From contig OZ024843.1 of the NCBI GenBank assembly GCA_964017145.1, forward strand, positions 611,001 to 675,000: 64,000 nucleotides of DNA, given 5' to 3'. Origin of the DNA: Agrocybe praecox (taxonomy: Eukaryota > Basidiomycota > Agaricomycetes > Agaricales > Agrocybaceae). The translations under genes and the position numbers were made by a program. Of this stretch, positions 12,401 to 24,681 are shown piece after piece (position 1 is the first letter of the stretch; the number at the start of each line of letters is the position of its first letter). A model generated the notes under the pieces. That model did no database searches and was not told where the DNA came from. It saw nothing but the letters and a program-made list of their open reading frames with translations.

Positions 12401-15400
12401 GAGGAGGAGGAAAATAGAGTGCGCAGGAAGAAGAGAGGGACAAAAATAAATACTGGCAGGATAAGTTCAACGGTCAGCGCTGAACGCTGAGTGTATAAAT
12501 GTAAATGTCACTGCCGTTCATGCCGTTGTTGCCACCAAAAGGCTATGTATACGCCCAGACGATGGGAATAAGAGTCGGCAGTCAATAGTTGGGGGGGTGG
12601 AGGAAAGCACGAGGGCAGCCAAACTACAAGCCGAATGCAAGCTACTTATACGAAAAGACAAAGATAACAGGCACGAGAAGGAGATCATTACCTAGTCACA
12701 CACACATACATAGACACAACCTAGCTATACAAGGAAAGCGATGTCACACTCTACAGGCTAGAACCCTTCATTAAACATAGCCTATATACATAAATGGGTC
12801 GCGGCGTCCGTGTATCGATTAAAAGAGTGTGCTGCGATAGTAGTACTTGATGTTTGTTGTTAGATGCTATCTCCTGAACTGCCAGTGGCACGACATATAG
12901 TGCACTTACACGGTCTACGCAGTGTGAGATAAGTAACACACACACCGAACTTGTATATTTTAATGCACACGTACCCAGAGCCTCCAGAGTCCAGAGCCAG
13001 CATCCGACATAGTATACTTGACTGAGCGAGATGAATTCGAAGAGCTGCGGAGAAACGAACTCCGTTGATTCTTTCAGGGTCGGGTCACTGCATTACATGT
13101 ACATGTATAGCTTGACCGCTTGAACGAGCGAATGAACGGGTGAACGCCGTGAATGAATGAGAGTGGGAAAGAGCAAGTCCTCGGCATAAGTAAGTAATCT
13201 ATTTTTGATTTGATCAATTTTCTGATGGGGGCGTTTATCTTATCTTATCTGATCTTATTATATCATCTAGATCCCTTAAGACTCGGGAGGAGGGAGGAGG
13301 TTTATAGTGTATGACGCGGGTAAGAGCTTGATGAAGTAGTATATTTGGGGCGTGTGTGTTTGATAAAGGTGAGATCATTGAAGCTTCGAGGAGCATAATA
13401 AAAGAGAGGGAGGGACCAAGGAGAGACTCGGAGGTGGGAGAGGGAAGAAAGACGGGACGTAAGAAAGGAGGGAGGCAGGGAAAGGATTTCAAGGGAAGTA
13501 AGGGAAAGGAGGGGAGAACTCAGGGTGAATCAAAGTCTGAGACTTGCGCTCCAGGTAAGAGAAAGAGAAAGAGAAAGAAGGCAAAAACACCTGTGAAAGA
13601 AAGTCTACCACACACGAATTTGAAACGCGGCGAAAAGGACTAGGCTTAAATTAAAAGCTCAAGATAAGGTATGGCAATATTATATGAATTCATCCCCCAT
13701 CTCGGCACATATGTACGTCACTATGGTGTAAGTATCACTGTGCGTCATGTATTATTTAATTCACTTATCTATATTCCGATGTGTCGACACGAAGGAGATT
13801 CAGTGTCATGTACATACGTCCTACCATTATGAGAGGGATTGCTGTGATCTACTGTCTTTTTTGGGGCTCGGGAGGGGAGGGGAGAATGTATGAATGGAAA
13901 AAGGTGTGGGTATGTCACTATTCTATAGAGAGGGCAGGAAGAAGAAAAACTTGAGGGAAGACTAATGAAAAAAACTCAATTGAACTTGCGTGTAGAGCAA
14001 CGGAGATTCTGATATTATGAATACTGGCATTGAATATTGGAGCCTTGAGAGTGGAGGCGACGCGCTCTGGATGCACGCGGATACCACGCGATACATAGCT
14101 GGCTCAGCGACCTTCTGGCCTCAAGCGCTAAGCGCTAAGCCTCCACACTCACGTTGAAACGTTGAACGTTGACACTGACATGGGCATATTAATCGTTATG
14201 ACACCCTAACGTTCCTCTCCTCGCCTACCCATTATTTTTACCCGTCTCTCGCCAGTAACATAACCGACACGATCACCGCTATTAGTAGCACCAAATCCAC
14301 GACCAGGTACGCCCAGGCTGTCTCGGTCTTCGTCCTTTTCCTCGTCTTCAAACGTAACCCTCTTTTCTGTCGTTCTGGAACCCTGTATACTGTGCCTTCT
14401 TTCTCTCTGGCTGTGCTATCCTCGTCTCCCTCCCTTCTCTGCAGACATCGGTCAAATTTGATTGATTCATCAACCATCAACCATGTCCTCACAACCGGTA
14501 TCCCCCTCTCCCACCCGCCGCCTCTCCGCCTCTACACTTCTTTCTATCCACCCATCTGTACTATCCTGCATATCCCTCTCCTGATGCTCACTTCAATTTT
14601 CCCCTCCCTCTTTTCCTCTTCCCTCTCTTCCTTCCTCCTTTCCTCTTTTTCTTGTCATTTTCCTATTTCCCTTTCTTTCCGTTGTTTCATCGTACATTAT
14701 CCTCGCTCTCCTGCACTTCATATATACTTATTTCTCGGACTTCAGCATAACCATAGATTAATTATGCCGTCATTCTGTTATGCGCTGTCTTTATGTTCGT
14801 TACTCTTTCTCCTTTTGTTTCTGACACTTGATTCCCCAACATTTAATTCCCATTTTGTAGTGCGTACAATTTGTATAGAGTACGAACGCGATGCTCACCA
14901 AGCGTTAAATTCATTCTGTTCTAGCTGGCTCCCAGTGCACTCGCAGGAACGCTCAGTCAAACACTTAAAGCATCATCATTGACATCACCTCTTTTCGCTC
15001 TGATGCGCTGTTACAAAGTGATGACACTCTTCCCTTGATTGTCGCCTATATTTCCTCCTTTTTATCCTCTCCCTTTTTCTGTCACGCTTTATTGCAGTTG
15101 AAGGGGATATCCGACCTCGTTTCAGGCGTAGCTGCGCTTTTATGTAAACGTTTCCTCTTTCCTCCCTACCTTCCGCCTTTCATCTTTTCTCTTTCGGCAA
15201 GCTGCTTCTTGGCCTTTCTGGCTTCATGCGTGTTATTTATTGATGTTGTAACGTGCATGTTCAAGTACCATGAAGCTATCCCACCTCCAGGCTCCCGGAC
15301 ATCTATCAAAAGGATCAAAAGGTGAGCATACTCATGAGTTTTCCCCGTGGGCAGAGATGTTCCAGTAAGATTCGTATCCCCCTATTGGGCGTGCATCCTC

Positions 15401-15824
15401 TTCATTTCCAGACAGATCCCAGAGCTTTAGATACGGTTGGACAGTTGGAAGTTGAAGTTGGCAATGGGGTGAGCGAAGCTTGCAAAAGCATTCATCGAAA
15501 AAGCAAAGAGTGGGTGGGAGGTTTCAGATTTTCCGGCAGCGATGCAGAGAACGATACTTGCTCATACTCTTCCTACGCTCTACCTCTTGATTTCTGAAAA
15601 ATCACGCTATTCTTCTTCTCCATTTTATACATGCGTACCATTCAACTCACTGACTAAAAGAATGCCCATATGAATTTCTCTACAATTTCAGACTCGAATA
15701 GCATAACAACGGCATAAATTTTCCCTATAAACACTTTAAGATGAAAGCGTGAAACTACATTAATCAAGGCAGAGGAAATTTCGCATGTTGCGTGAGCGTG
15801 ATCGGTTTGAGTGGCATCCTGTTT
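6483..15824. other. 9-kb gene-poor region
   Basis: No supportable gene. Short open frames occur but lack recognisable motifs, introns or codon bias. The region holds four GATAAG motifs between about 9775 and 9945, a purine-rich tract at 13390-13590 shared with 31.2 kb, and a strongly pyrimidine-rich tract at about 14380-14720. The apparent 196-codon open frame across the pyrimidine tract is probably a by-product of its Ser/Leu/Phe-rich composition. Confidence 0.5.
13395..13620. repeat. purine-rich dispersed repeat, copy 1
   Basis: This stretch matches 31180-31390 in the same orientation. Shared blocks include ggaaggatttcaa, gaatcaaagtctgagac and a purine-rich run of gaaagaga units. Both copies are open in one frame by composition only, and no protein family is evident. 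Confidence 0.55.
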
Positions 15825-17767
15825 TCAAGTGTTATTTTCAAACTCAGTTTCCTCGATTAACTCTTTTGCGGATTTCCGTCGTAGTTGTATGTCATACTTG
15901 AATGACAAGGGTTGGCTGTGGAGGAACTCATCTCAGGGTGGGAATTTATCAAACAATCGTCTGAAACTCACCAAACAAATCCGTCTTTCGAAAATGCGGG
16001 AATCACAGGAATGGGTATACCGTTTTTATCAAGTCTGGGGACAAATTTAAAAACGCTCAAAATGCAGGCTATATGAATCCATAGTTGTGCATCACCCAAG
16101 AACCTCCCAGGACAAAATCTGCGTCCAAAACCAAACACAGCAGAAAGATGTTCTGTGGGAGAAAGGTGTTCCGACGTTTTGTCACTCCCCTCCTTGTTTA
16201 AAATAAACCGGTCGGGATTGAACCTTCTCGGCTCATTGTACGTGAGTGGATCATTAAGCATCCCCCTGAATTTGCATAAATCACTTTAGTGTACAAATAT
16301 TGAGCCTATTCGAACAGGAACTAGACTAACCATGTATTTCCGATCACAATCGTCCCTGCCGGAATGAAGTAGCCTTTGTATTCATCGTCTTTACTTGTCA
16401 TATGTGGCAGACCTAGTCACAAAAATATATGTTAACATCCATACGTTAATATTGGCTCACCAAGAGGCGCGGGAGGATTCCAGCTATCGTTTAATTTGAG
16501 TTCTTAAAAGATATAGCATATACATGGCCCCATATTAATCACTTACCGGAGTACTTCCTTTACAATTGCCGATGTGTAAGGCAGTAAGGATCTATCTTCA
16601 AAGTTGGGAAGCCGTTCGCTTCCAACAACGTGATCCATTTCTCTCTGGGCCTTTTCTTGAACCTCGGGATGGGTCACCATTGCCAGAATAAATGATGACA
16701 GAACCGACACAATCTTTGAAACCTTTTAATAACCCACAAGAGTAAATAAGACAGATCTCACCGCTTCTGAGGCAGCTGTGTTGAATACACACTGAGACAT
16801 CAGGTTTTATCGAGGCACAAATAATGATAAAACGTACCGGAAAAAACAACAGCGGCACATCTTTTATTATCATCCTTTCATCATCTGTCTTTTCCTGGTT
16901 AAGAAGATTATAAACAAAAGAGGGCGAATTTTTCCCATGGTTCTGTTAGGGATCAGTCGGGCGCCTATATAAAAGGGAAGGTGACCTACAATTTCCTCAG
17001 TAGTAGCGTTATAATATATATGGGAGGTCCTTCATATGAATTGTCGCCTCGAGCCATTCTCGAGCCTTCTTCTGGAACGATGCACCGGGTACCCATTCAC
17101 TGAGAGTATATTTAGATTTGATTTTTACAACGACTGAAGAACAAATGGAAAACGCACGGAACATATTTCACTGAAGATAATAATGTATCATCAGAATTTT
17201 GTCAGAATTACATTGATGCAAAGATAAGATAAGTCTTACATAATGGCATCAAATCAACCAGGAAAGTGCCCGGACTTGCTGCCATTCCTACCCCTTCCAC
17301 TGCTTTTTCTGCGTACCCGACAATTTGAGCAAGGCTTGGATGATTCTCTATCCCATAGGTAACTGTCATGATAACTGACGCAATATTTCTGGGCTGAGAT
17401 GTAAGTCATGTGCCGTGAAAAGAAGGAAAAAGTGGATATCGCACTCATGTAAATAAGAATGCGCCGTGTGGGAGGACTTCAAGGCGTGTTGAAGAAATGC
17501 ATGGGCATGTAGCCTCTGAATAGACTGGTAATTTGAAATTGTGGACTGCTGGAAACCTCGGTGAAACATTCGATGGTTCTGTTTCCATCGGTCTCCGTAT
17601 AGCATGTGGGCAAAACTAAAATTCCACCCCATCCTACCTTGGGTTAATAAATGACTAAACAATCATGCAGGGAAGGACTCACAGCTCGTTGCTCATGGTT
17701 GATTGTGATCTGTCCGAATAGTTCAGGGAACGTGTTTCAAAGAGCTCGCAAGCTGTTTCGAACGAGT
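15825..17767 (-). pseudogene. cytochrome P450, 3' part, interrupted by a transposon
   Basis: Minus-strand exons reading from I-helix-side sequence to the C-terminus. Visible are the K-helix E-V-L-R (about 16550), the N-P-D-R-F meander and the heme-binding loop FGFGRRFCPG at 16106-16135, whose Cys ligates heme iron. The last intron (GTGAGT donor near 15970) leads to a final exon ending with TGA at 15825-15827. At the high-coordinate end the frame reads SFETACELFETRS...YSDR, a standard N-terminal P450 block, and stops abruptly at a transposon end (17768). The missing N-terminus is found beyond the transposon at 25154-25476. P450s are ER-bound monooxygenases. This copy has lost continuity and also carries a stop in its 5' part, so it is very probably inactive. 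Confidence 0.88.
17760..17767. repeat. 8-bp target-site duplication, left copy
   Basis: GAACGAGT occurs immediately left of the transposon and again at 25154-25161 immediately right of it. Removing the element plus one copy restores the P450 reading frame (minus-strand codons for I-N-S-F-E-T-A), which fixes both boundaries. Confidence 0.9.
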
Positions 17768-18251
17768 ATGGCGGTCAAAGTGGGTAAAAATTAAAAGCGA
17801 CCAAAACTTGGACTTTTTACCATTTGCGACCCAAATTAGGTCCTTGTTCGTATGCTCAGTTCAGATCAAAAAATATAGTCGCTTTTTAAGTTTCTGTCTC
17901 AAACTTCAACGAAATGAGCCACATTTTTTTATGTGTGCCTACAACTTGACTTAGGTTGCGGGGAATCTCATTTATATGTCAGTACAAAAATATATATGAG
18001 CCAAAATATTATATGATGCAACACTAAGTACATGGATAATGTGCGACAGAAACTTGAGGTGCGACCCAAATTTTAAATGAGCCAGAAACTTTTTAGCGGC
18101 ACTATGTTCGTGTGCTGGAAAGCGACACAAAAATAGAGACCCCTTGCGTAAGTTATATTTAGATGATTGGACTCCGAGATCTCCGAACACCGTCGTCCAA
18201 ACGCCGTCTCCACGTGCAACGGTGAGCTTGATGTATTACAGTGCAATGGTC
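17768..18251. repeat. left terminal repeat, outer copy (A)
   Basis: Starts ATGGCGGTCAAAGTGGG at the target-site duplication and runs to about 18251. It is clearly related to, but more diverged from, the inner left copy and the right terminal repeat. It shares the subterminal motifs gcgacagaaacttgaggtg and gagccagaaactttttagcg with them. Confidence 0.75.
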
Positions 18252-18355
18252 GCATACACTTGATATGAGAGCAGGAGAAATATTATAATGTGTATAAGTA
18301 TAATATGCATGCTTGTAGTAATTCCTCGAGCTCACCGGAACACGTATGGCGGTCA

Positions 18356-18810
18356 AAGTGGGGAAAAATTAAAAGTGACCAAAACCTTGACTTTTTGCCA
18401 TTTCCGACCCTATTTAGGCCCCACTTCGTATGCTTAATGTAGATTAAAAATTATGGTTGCTTTATAAGTTTTTGTCCGGAATTCCAACGAAATGAGACAC
18501 ATTTTTTTAGATGCGCATATAATTTGACTTAGCACACGGAAGGTTTATATTATATGTCAATGTTTAATCTATTTGAGCAAGTATTTTATATTGTGCGACA
18601 CTAATTACTTGAATGATATGCGACAGAAACTTGAGGTGCGACACTAATTTCAAACGAGCCAGAAACTTTTTAGCGACACAAAAATAGAGACCCCCTTGCG
18701 TCACGCGTGAGTTATATTTGGATCGTCGGACACCGAGATCTCCGAACACCGTTGTTCGAATGCTGTCGCCACGTGTAACGGTGGGCTCGATGAATGACAG
18801 TGTAATGGCC
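18356..18810. repeat. left terminal repeat, inner copy (B)
   Basis: Near-identical, inverted partner of 24682-25153. It is preceded by gaacacgt, which differs at two positions from the true duplication GAACGAGT. GCGACA occurs four times in 84 bases (18595, 18620, 18638 and 18673), a spacing that could mark transposase binding sites. Confidence 0.75.
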
Positions 18811-18968
18811 GTACGATACACTCAATGTAGGATTGGATAAACATTCGGGATGTGTATATTAATACAAACTCATGTATAAGACAGTAGACTGCAAAGAACG
18901 AAAGGGTGCAAGGAAAGAAATTGATTAAAGGTAAGTAAAATATCAGAGAAAATCTGCCCTGGCCCCTT

Positions 18969-20080
18969 CTATATATCACCAATAAGTGCGACTTCTTGCG
19001 CAGCAGCTGAGGCCTGCATTGCTTCTCGAACACCTGCGTCAGTCTGTATAAGCATGAGTTGATGAACGGCATCCGTTATGTATTCCTCGTCTTTCAGGAT
19101 AACCCCTTTTTGCAAAATGCCGTCGATTGTTCGGGTTTGGCAGCTACTACACATACCAGGAATTTTGACGGTGCTCAGTTCATGAACGAGCTCGCTTCCG
19201 CAAAGGACATGATCGGGGTGGACAAGATGCTTCGAGAAGCTTCTCCACGCCTCCTTCCACGCCGTGGGACACAAGATTTTCATAAAACATCCAAGCCCAA
19301 CGTCAACAGGCGGGGTAACGAATGCGAGGGATTTGTGTAGGGCATCAATTCGTAGTTTCGCTTGAACCAGATGGTGGAAACCCACTACACCGATGAGCGA
19401 GACATGCTGTAAGTCAAGATTTATGAGTGGAATTTTGATTAATCGTCGAAATGCGATTTCGATCCATTTGTCGATACGATGGTAGCGCGCAAGTGCAAAT
19501 TGCAATGCAGGATGGAAGTCCGCCCTTGCCTCGAAGCGTAAAATAGTGAAGGCGACACCATCTTCAATTTCGAGAAAGGTGGACAGGTTGAGGACATTAA
19601 TCAGAAAATTCTCTGTGTCGGGGTGCTGACTTATGTAAATATCTGATGTTAACCATTGACAGACAAGGGAATGTTGTTCAACGTACCTGGGACCGCAAAA
19701 AAGATATATACAAAGATCATCAAAGGCCGCAGGTGTTATTTTTGAAGATAGAATAAATGGTGTGCTGTCATGACTGCCATCCATGACGAAGTCGGCCACG
19801 CCAACTTCGTTTGAGCAACTTGGTAGAGTGAATGTCGAAGAGAAAAATCCAGATCGAAGCATCAAGATGCTGATATGAAGTTTATATAAAATTCTTTTCT
19901 CCGAATCGGACACCTATCACAAATTCTTTTTAGAATGTCGAACTGAAGAAAATATTCAAGTATTACCTGCAGAATAACAGTTCCATCAGGGAAATAAAAT
20001 ATGGGGTGTCGTTCCACATTGTGAGATGGCAAATGAGAGGGGAGGGAAACTTGCGTGCTGGGAGGAGTTTCCATTTGCAT
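18969..20080 (-). CDS. BTB/POZ-domain-like protein inside the transposon
   Basis: Three exons on the minus strand, 20080-19967, 19913-19687 and 19629-18969, with GT..AG introns of 53 and 57 bases. The product has 333 residues. The N-terminal half shows the usual Agaricomycete BTB pattern: HPIFYFPDGTVILQ, then LYKLHISILMLRSGFFSSTF, then a loop and FDDLCIYLF, followed by an LNLSTFLEIE block. BTB/POZ domains mediate protein-protein contacts, often as cullin-3 adaptors or in transcription. Such proteins form large families in mushrooms, mostly of unknown role. The gene lies just inside the inner left terminal repeat, divergent from the integrase, so it moves with the element. The splice model is strong, since every junction keeps frame. 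Whether the product serves transposition or is captured host cargo cannot be told. Confidence 0.82.
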
Positions 20081-20330
20081 ATTCTATGAAGTGCGTAGAA
20101 GGTAGGGTGGTGGTCACTAGGCAAGGGCAACCGCCCACGGGCCACCAGAGAATAGTCGAACGACTGTGATGGATTGTTAAAATTAGCACGTTAGTTGACG
20201 CACCACAGATCAGATCAGATCTCTCTGGATTAGATGGACCGACAATGGTCATGAATTCCTTTATCATATTTTTTTCCAGTCCTTCTATCTGATACTGTTA
20301 TGAGCACCTTCAATTTTCCTCCGCTTCCTC

Positions 20331-22206
20331 ATGACTCGATACTACCTTATCAAGTCAAGGAGGGCATATACACGGGCTATGCAGCTTCTTCAATCTGATG
20401 ATGGGGAGCCTATCCGTCTGCAATTAAATGCAGAAACCATCCAAAATCAATGCATTCCGATATTGCGCGCTATGGCTCAACAAATGCCCAACTACCCAAC
20501 ATGGATAGAAGAGTGTGGTGAAAAGATCATGTCTACACTTGTTAACTTAGAAGAAATGGCAACACGAATGGACTCTGTGTAAGCTCATGGTCGATTTTAT
20601 TTTGATTTACTTAAGATGTCTATGAAGATCCAAAGAAAAGCTCAGATCTATAAATCCTGTTGAAATTAACCATACAGGAAGAAAAGGGAGGCCATCAAAA
20701 ACTATCAATTATATGTGGATCCAGGAGATCTTTGCTCCACATCGAAATCTATCAGCAGCAGCAGTAGCGAAGGCAATTGGGATTGATCGAAAAACCTTAC
20801 AGAAAATTATGAGAAATCATGAACTCGACCATCAGTTCTCTCTCATTACGGACAGAGAGATTGACGAGCTCATGCAAGACTTAAAAGAAAGAAAACCCAA
20901 TGCGGGGCTTCGCTATGTTATTGGATTTTTTAGAAAGCGAGGATTACGGATTCAGAAGACACGGATTCGATCGTCGCTAAGGCGTATGGATGCTGTTGGT
21001 CAGGCGCTACGGAATCACCGCCGTATTCAGCGTCGTGTGTACCGTGTACCACATCCGAATGCTCTTTGGCACATGGATGGACACCACAAATTGATTAGAT
21101 GGGGAATCATAATCCATGGAATTGTTGATGGATACTGCCGTACAGTATGCCTTCAGTCAATTACCTCACTCTTTTTCATTTTTTAACCATTTAATAATTT
21201 ACAGATTGTCTCGATGCGGGCATCAACAGATAATCGAGCATCAACGGTTCTATCAATATTCCTTGATGCTGTATCAGAATACGGCACACCCTCAAGAATG
21301 CGTGGAGACCGTGGTGGAGAAAATGTTGATGTATCAGTGTGGATGATACTACATCAAGGTCCTAATAGAGGGTCATATTTATGGGGCGAGTGCGTATACT
21401 ATTATTTCTTCTGGGTAATTAATTCTCATACTTACACATAAACATCTGCAGTTCTCCACGCAATTCACGTATGGAGCGTACATGGGTTGAAGTTGGATCA
21501 CAGGTAGCCCGGAGATGGAAAGCCTTTTTTGGAAGACTCGAACGTATACATCATTTAGATGTAAATATTTCCTGGCATCTCTGGATTCTGAATTTCCTTT
21601 TTCTCGAAGAGATTAATAAGGAAATTCTGAGTTTCAGGGATGATTGGAACCATCATCCTATTTCCTGCCTTGGCCATGAGAAATCTCCAAATGTAAGTTT
21701 CACTCATATTATATTCACATTTATTTACTAATTTTTGTGATCTATTCCAGGGCATACGGTTGATGGGAGAGCTAAAGCATGGGAGATATGTTGGGCGTAG
21801 CTCTGAAAATGATATCCATCCGGATATCGGACAGGTTTATGGTGAGCTTGCGGGAAACCCTGAGCTACTAGCCCGGCACATTGCAACGGATCAGGTCAAA
21901 AGCATCCGACATGAGGCTATTAACACGCCAAATTTAATCAGCCCCTTTTCCAATAAAGATTTCGAAGATATCTTTGCGGACGCTCTTCAGGACTTGGACA
22001 TTGAGGGAAATATCCCGCATGGATTGGGAGTGGCGGAAGGGGAATGGGAAAATGCTGATTATCCTGACAGTGAAATCATCCTTGTTGCAAGAAAGGAGGT
22101 TGATATTGTTCTCCCATTTCGTATTTGGTATCCGCATGCTGCGCGGTGGGCACGAGCTTATGAGTTAGCGGTCAGAATCCAGCTTTCTGAGCCGCTTCCT
22201 ATGTAA
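20331..22206 (+). CDS. DDE integrase-type transposase
   Basis: Five exons, 20331-20578, 20646-21144, 21205-21389, 21452-21692 and 21751-22206, give an uninterrupted 542-residue protein. A helix-turn-helix-like block (LSAAAVAKAIGIDRKTLQKI) follows the first intron. The catalytic core shows LWHMDGHHK with D227, MRGDRGGEN with D284 and SRMERTWVEVG with E319, so D and E of the DDE triad lie 35 positions apart, as in RNase-H-fold integrases. GHHKLIRWGIIIHGIVDGY is a hallmark of the eukaryotic integrase-core family found in mushrooms and animals. The enzyme would cut and join the element ends in the nucleus. All introns obey GT..AG and no stops occur, so it may be functional. The start at 20331 is the least certain point, because another ATG at 20300 lies in a different frame. 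Confidence 0.85.
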
Positions 22207-22562
22207 TTTCTCTTACTATGATAGCCGGCGCTTATTTATTTTTATTACCCTTGTGTGCACGTAAAAGAGAAATTTTACTCGTAAATATTTTATTTGATCG
22301 TGTACTAGGAAGAGATTTGTATTCGTCATGTTTCACTCTAGATATTGCTTCTATTACACTCTCGCTTGTGTAGCTAAAAACGTGTTTAGACCAATATCAC
22401 GCGCATATGTCTTTGAAGATATATAATGGCCAGCAGAGTCGTCTGACACATTTCCTTTTATCTTTCTTTCTTCTTATCTTCCACAACAACGCTCGTTTAT
22501 ACTGACCTCTGCTTCTCGTTGCTCATTCATCAACTATCCCTTTCATTCTTGTCTTGTCTATC

Positions 22563-24317
22563 ATGACGATTATATGTACCGGCTCACGCAAGAGTGGAAA
22601 GCCCTGCCGCCAGCATTGTCACAAACTCATCCCACGCAACAAGGATAAGAAATGTGCAACTTGTCGTCACCCAGCAGCGAACCATACTGTTGCGACACTA
22701 TCCTCAGCTATCTCTTCCCATCCAAATCCAGCCATGACGAGCCTTGATATGATCATGAATAAATACCAGGCTCGTCTTCAAACCGCATCAGAATTGAAAA
22801 TACCCACAACATTGTCCGCTGAAACATCAGCAAAGCTTGAGTCTAATGCAGGATTTAGACCTCGACTTACTGGCAAAGCAGGCCCTAGTCAAGTAAGTAC
22901 TTGACCGTTTATCTCTATTTAATTTATTTCTGATGTTTTATTACTACTACAGATTCGGTCAGCCAATGCGAATGCAGGCACCACTGCTCTTTTCACAAAA
23001 GTTGGTGGTATTACACTCATAACGTGTGGCTTGAGGGTGAGTACCTCATACATATGTGGTTTTTTTGGTAGTTAAATTAATTGGTAACGCAGTCAGATGA
23101 AACATTACAAGATGACAAGTGCCCGACCAAGGCGACAATCGAGAATGTCTTACGAAGACATGGTCTCTTTGTTTCAAAAACTACTACCGGGGATCCACTG
23201 TCCTTTCAAAAAACATGGAACCAAGACGAGATCGATAGTTGGCTTCGACAGCTCTTTCCATCAGTATTTCAATGGCTCGACATACGCTTTGGTACCCCGG
23301 CTCTTGGTCAATTCCACTGGGTTCTCCTTCAAAAAGAAGGTCGAAAATACATCGCACTTAATCGAACAAATGTCACTGGAGAAGATCTTGTTGCTGTACG
23401 TGGCCACGGAGGAAGAAGTTATGTTGTATACGCAATTGCGATAGGTAAGCGAATATATTTGGCTGGTGTGACCATATAGTAACACTACATTACCTGTGAC
23501 ATATAGGACTGCGCAAACATATTTCTCCCTCTGTGTACCGCGACTGGGCTGCTGCCCTTGGTTCTCCCGACGCCATCGTGGACACGGACTACGGCAGTGA
23601 TGGAGAAGAATCCAACAGTGATTCTAAGCTATCCAACTCAGCTACTTTGTTTGCCGAGCCCCCAAAACCTTCCCAGCTACGAGGAAAGGGTAAAGCTCGG
23701 GCAATCACCCCTCGCTCGGAGAGTGAATCAGACATCGATGCAAGCGACTATGAAAACCACCTCAATGACAACTCGGCCGTAGCAGATGGAAATATCTCAG
23801 CTCAATGTCCCATCCAGGAAAGCCCAGGCACGACAGAGAATCCCATCACTTTCGACTCTGACGAAGGTGATGCCCCAAACCCTGATAATCCATCTACCCC
23901 AGTACCCAAGCTCAGAAGGAGCAAGCGGTTTCGCTCTCCGTCGTTGGTCATTGTGTCTGAAAGTGAAGGAAGTGGACGCAGAAAGAGGTCTCGTCAGAGT
24001 ATGTCTTTTCATTCTTTGATTTATAAATGGACTGATTAAATTCTATGTTAGATTCACCTGGCCCTGCAACAACCGTCACAGGTGAAAGCATTGAACTCGA
24101 AGGTGTAATCCACACGGATACCGCAGGATGGGACGACGACCAGTGGTGGCAGACTGGAAATGAAACTGTAGCGGGGCTTTCCTATTCACCGGCACCAGTA
24201 GCAGGAAGTTCCACAGGCCCTTCGACATCATCCTTCTTTGCCTCTCTTTTACCTCAATCATCTCCTTGTCGCAGATTTACTGTTGCACCCAAACCACGCT
24301 TTGACCCATGGGCGTAA
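22563..24317 (+). CDS. transposon accessory protein, function unknown
   Basis: Five exons, 22563-22892, 22953-23036, 23093-23444, 23507-23998 and 24052-24317, encode 507 residues without interruption. The N-terminus is Cys/His-rich (CTGSRKSGKPCRQHCHK...CATCRHPAANH) and could bind zinc. The middle (about 140-255) reads as a folded domain with QLFPSVFQWL. The C-terminal half is acidic and Ser-rich with a basic KLRRSKRFRSP stretch that could be a nuclear signal. It lies downstream of the integrase in the same orientation inside the same element, so a helper role such as DNA binding is plausible but is inference only. I recognise no named domain. Confidence 0.75.
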
Positions 24318-24681
24318 TAACAATGTGGACTGCCTATCTATACCATATTTCCCGAGCCCGCCTTGTTAAATTCGTCACATAGACCTGTTTTTGCCCGTCC
24401 TGACTCTCCCTATCATCCCAACAATACCTTAAGCTCTCGTAGTCGGTGTACTAGTTCTGCACAGCCTTATATGTTTTTAATGTATTACCATATTACCTTA
24501 TTAATTACGACCCCCAATTTACATTACCTAGCACTCCGCTTTCGCGGATAATATATGTTTTGTTATCTTGTAATTCGCAACTTGTTCGTTAGAATTCTGT
24601 CTTGGCCCCCAGATTTTGTGTGACTTATACCTTGTGGCAAAGGAACACGGAAACCTACTGATAGTTACTTACTTTCATCGA

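Noticed and set aside
13356..13643. Lys/Arg-rich open frame of 95 codons, similar to one at 31.2 kb
   Set aside because: The similarity is at the DNA level in a purine-rich repeat; frame and start are not conserved between copies.
14392..15325. Long Leu/Ser/Phe-rich open frames that look like membrane proteins
   Set aside because: They lie in a strongly pyrimidine-rich tract and read as composition-driven frames without introns or conserved motifs.
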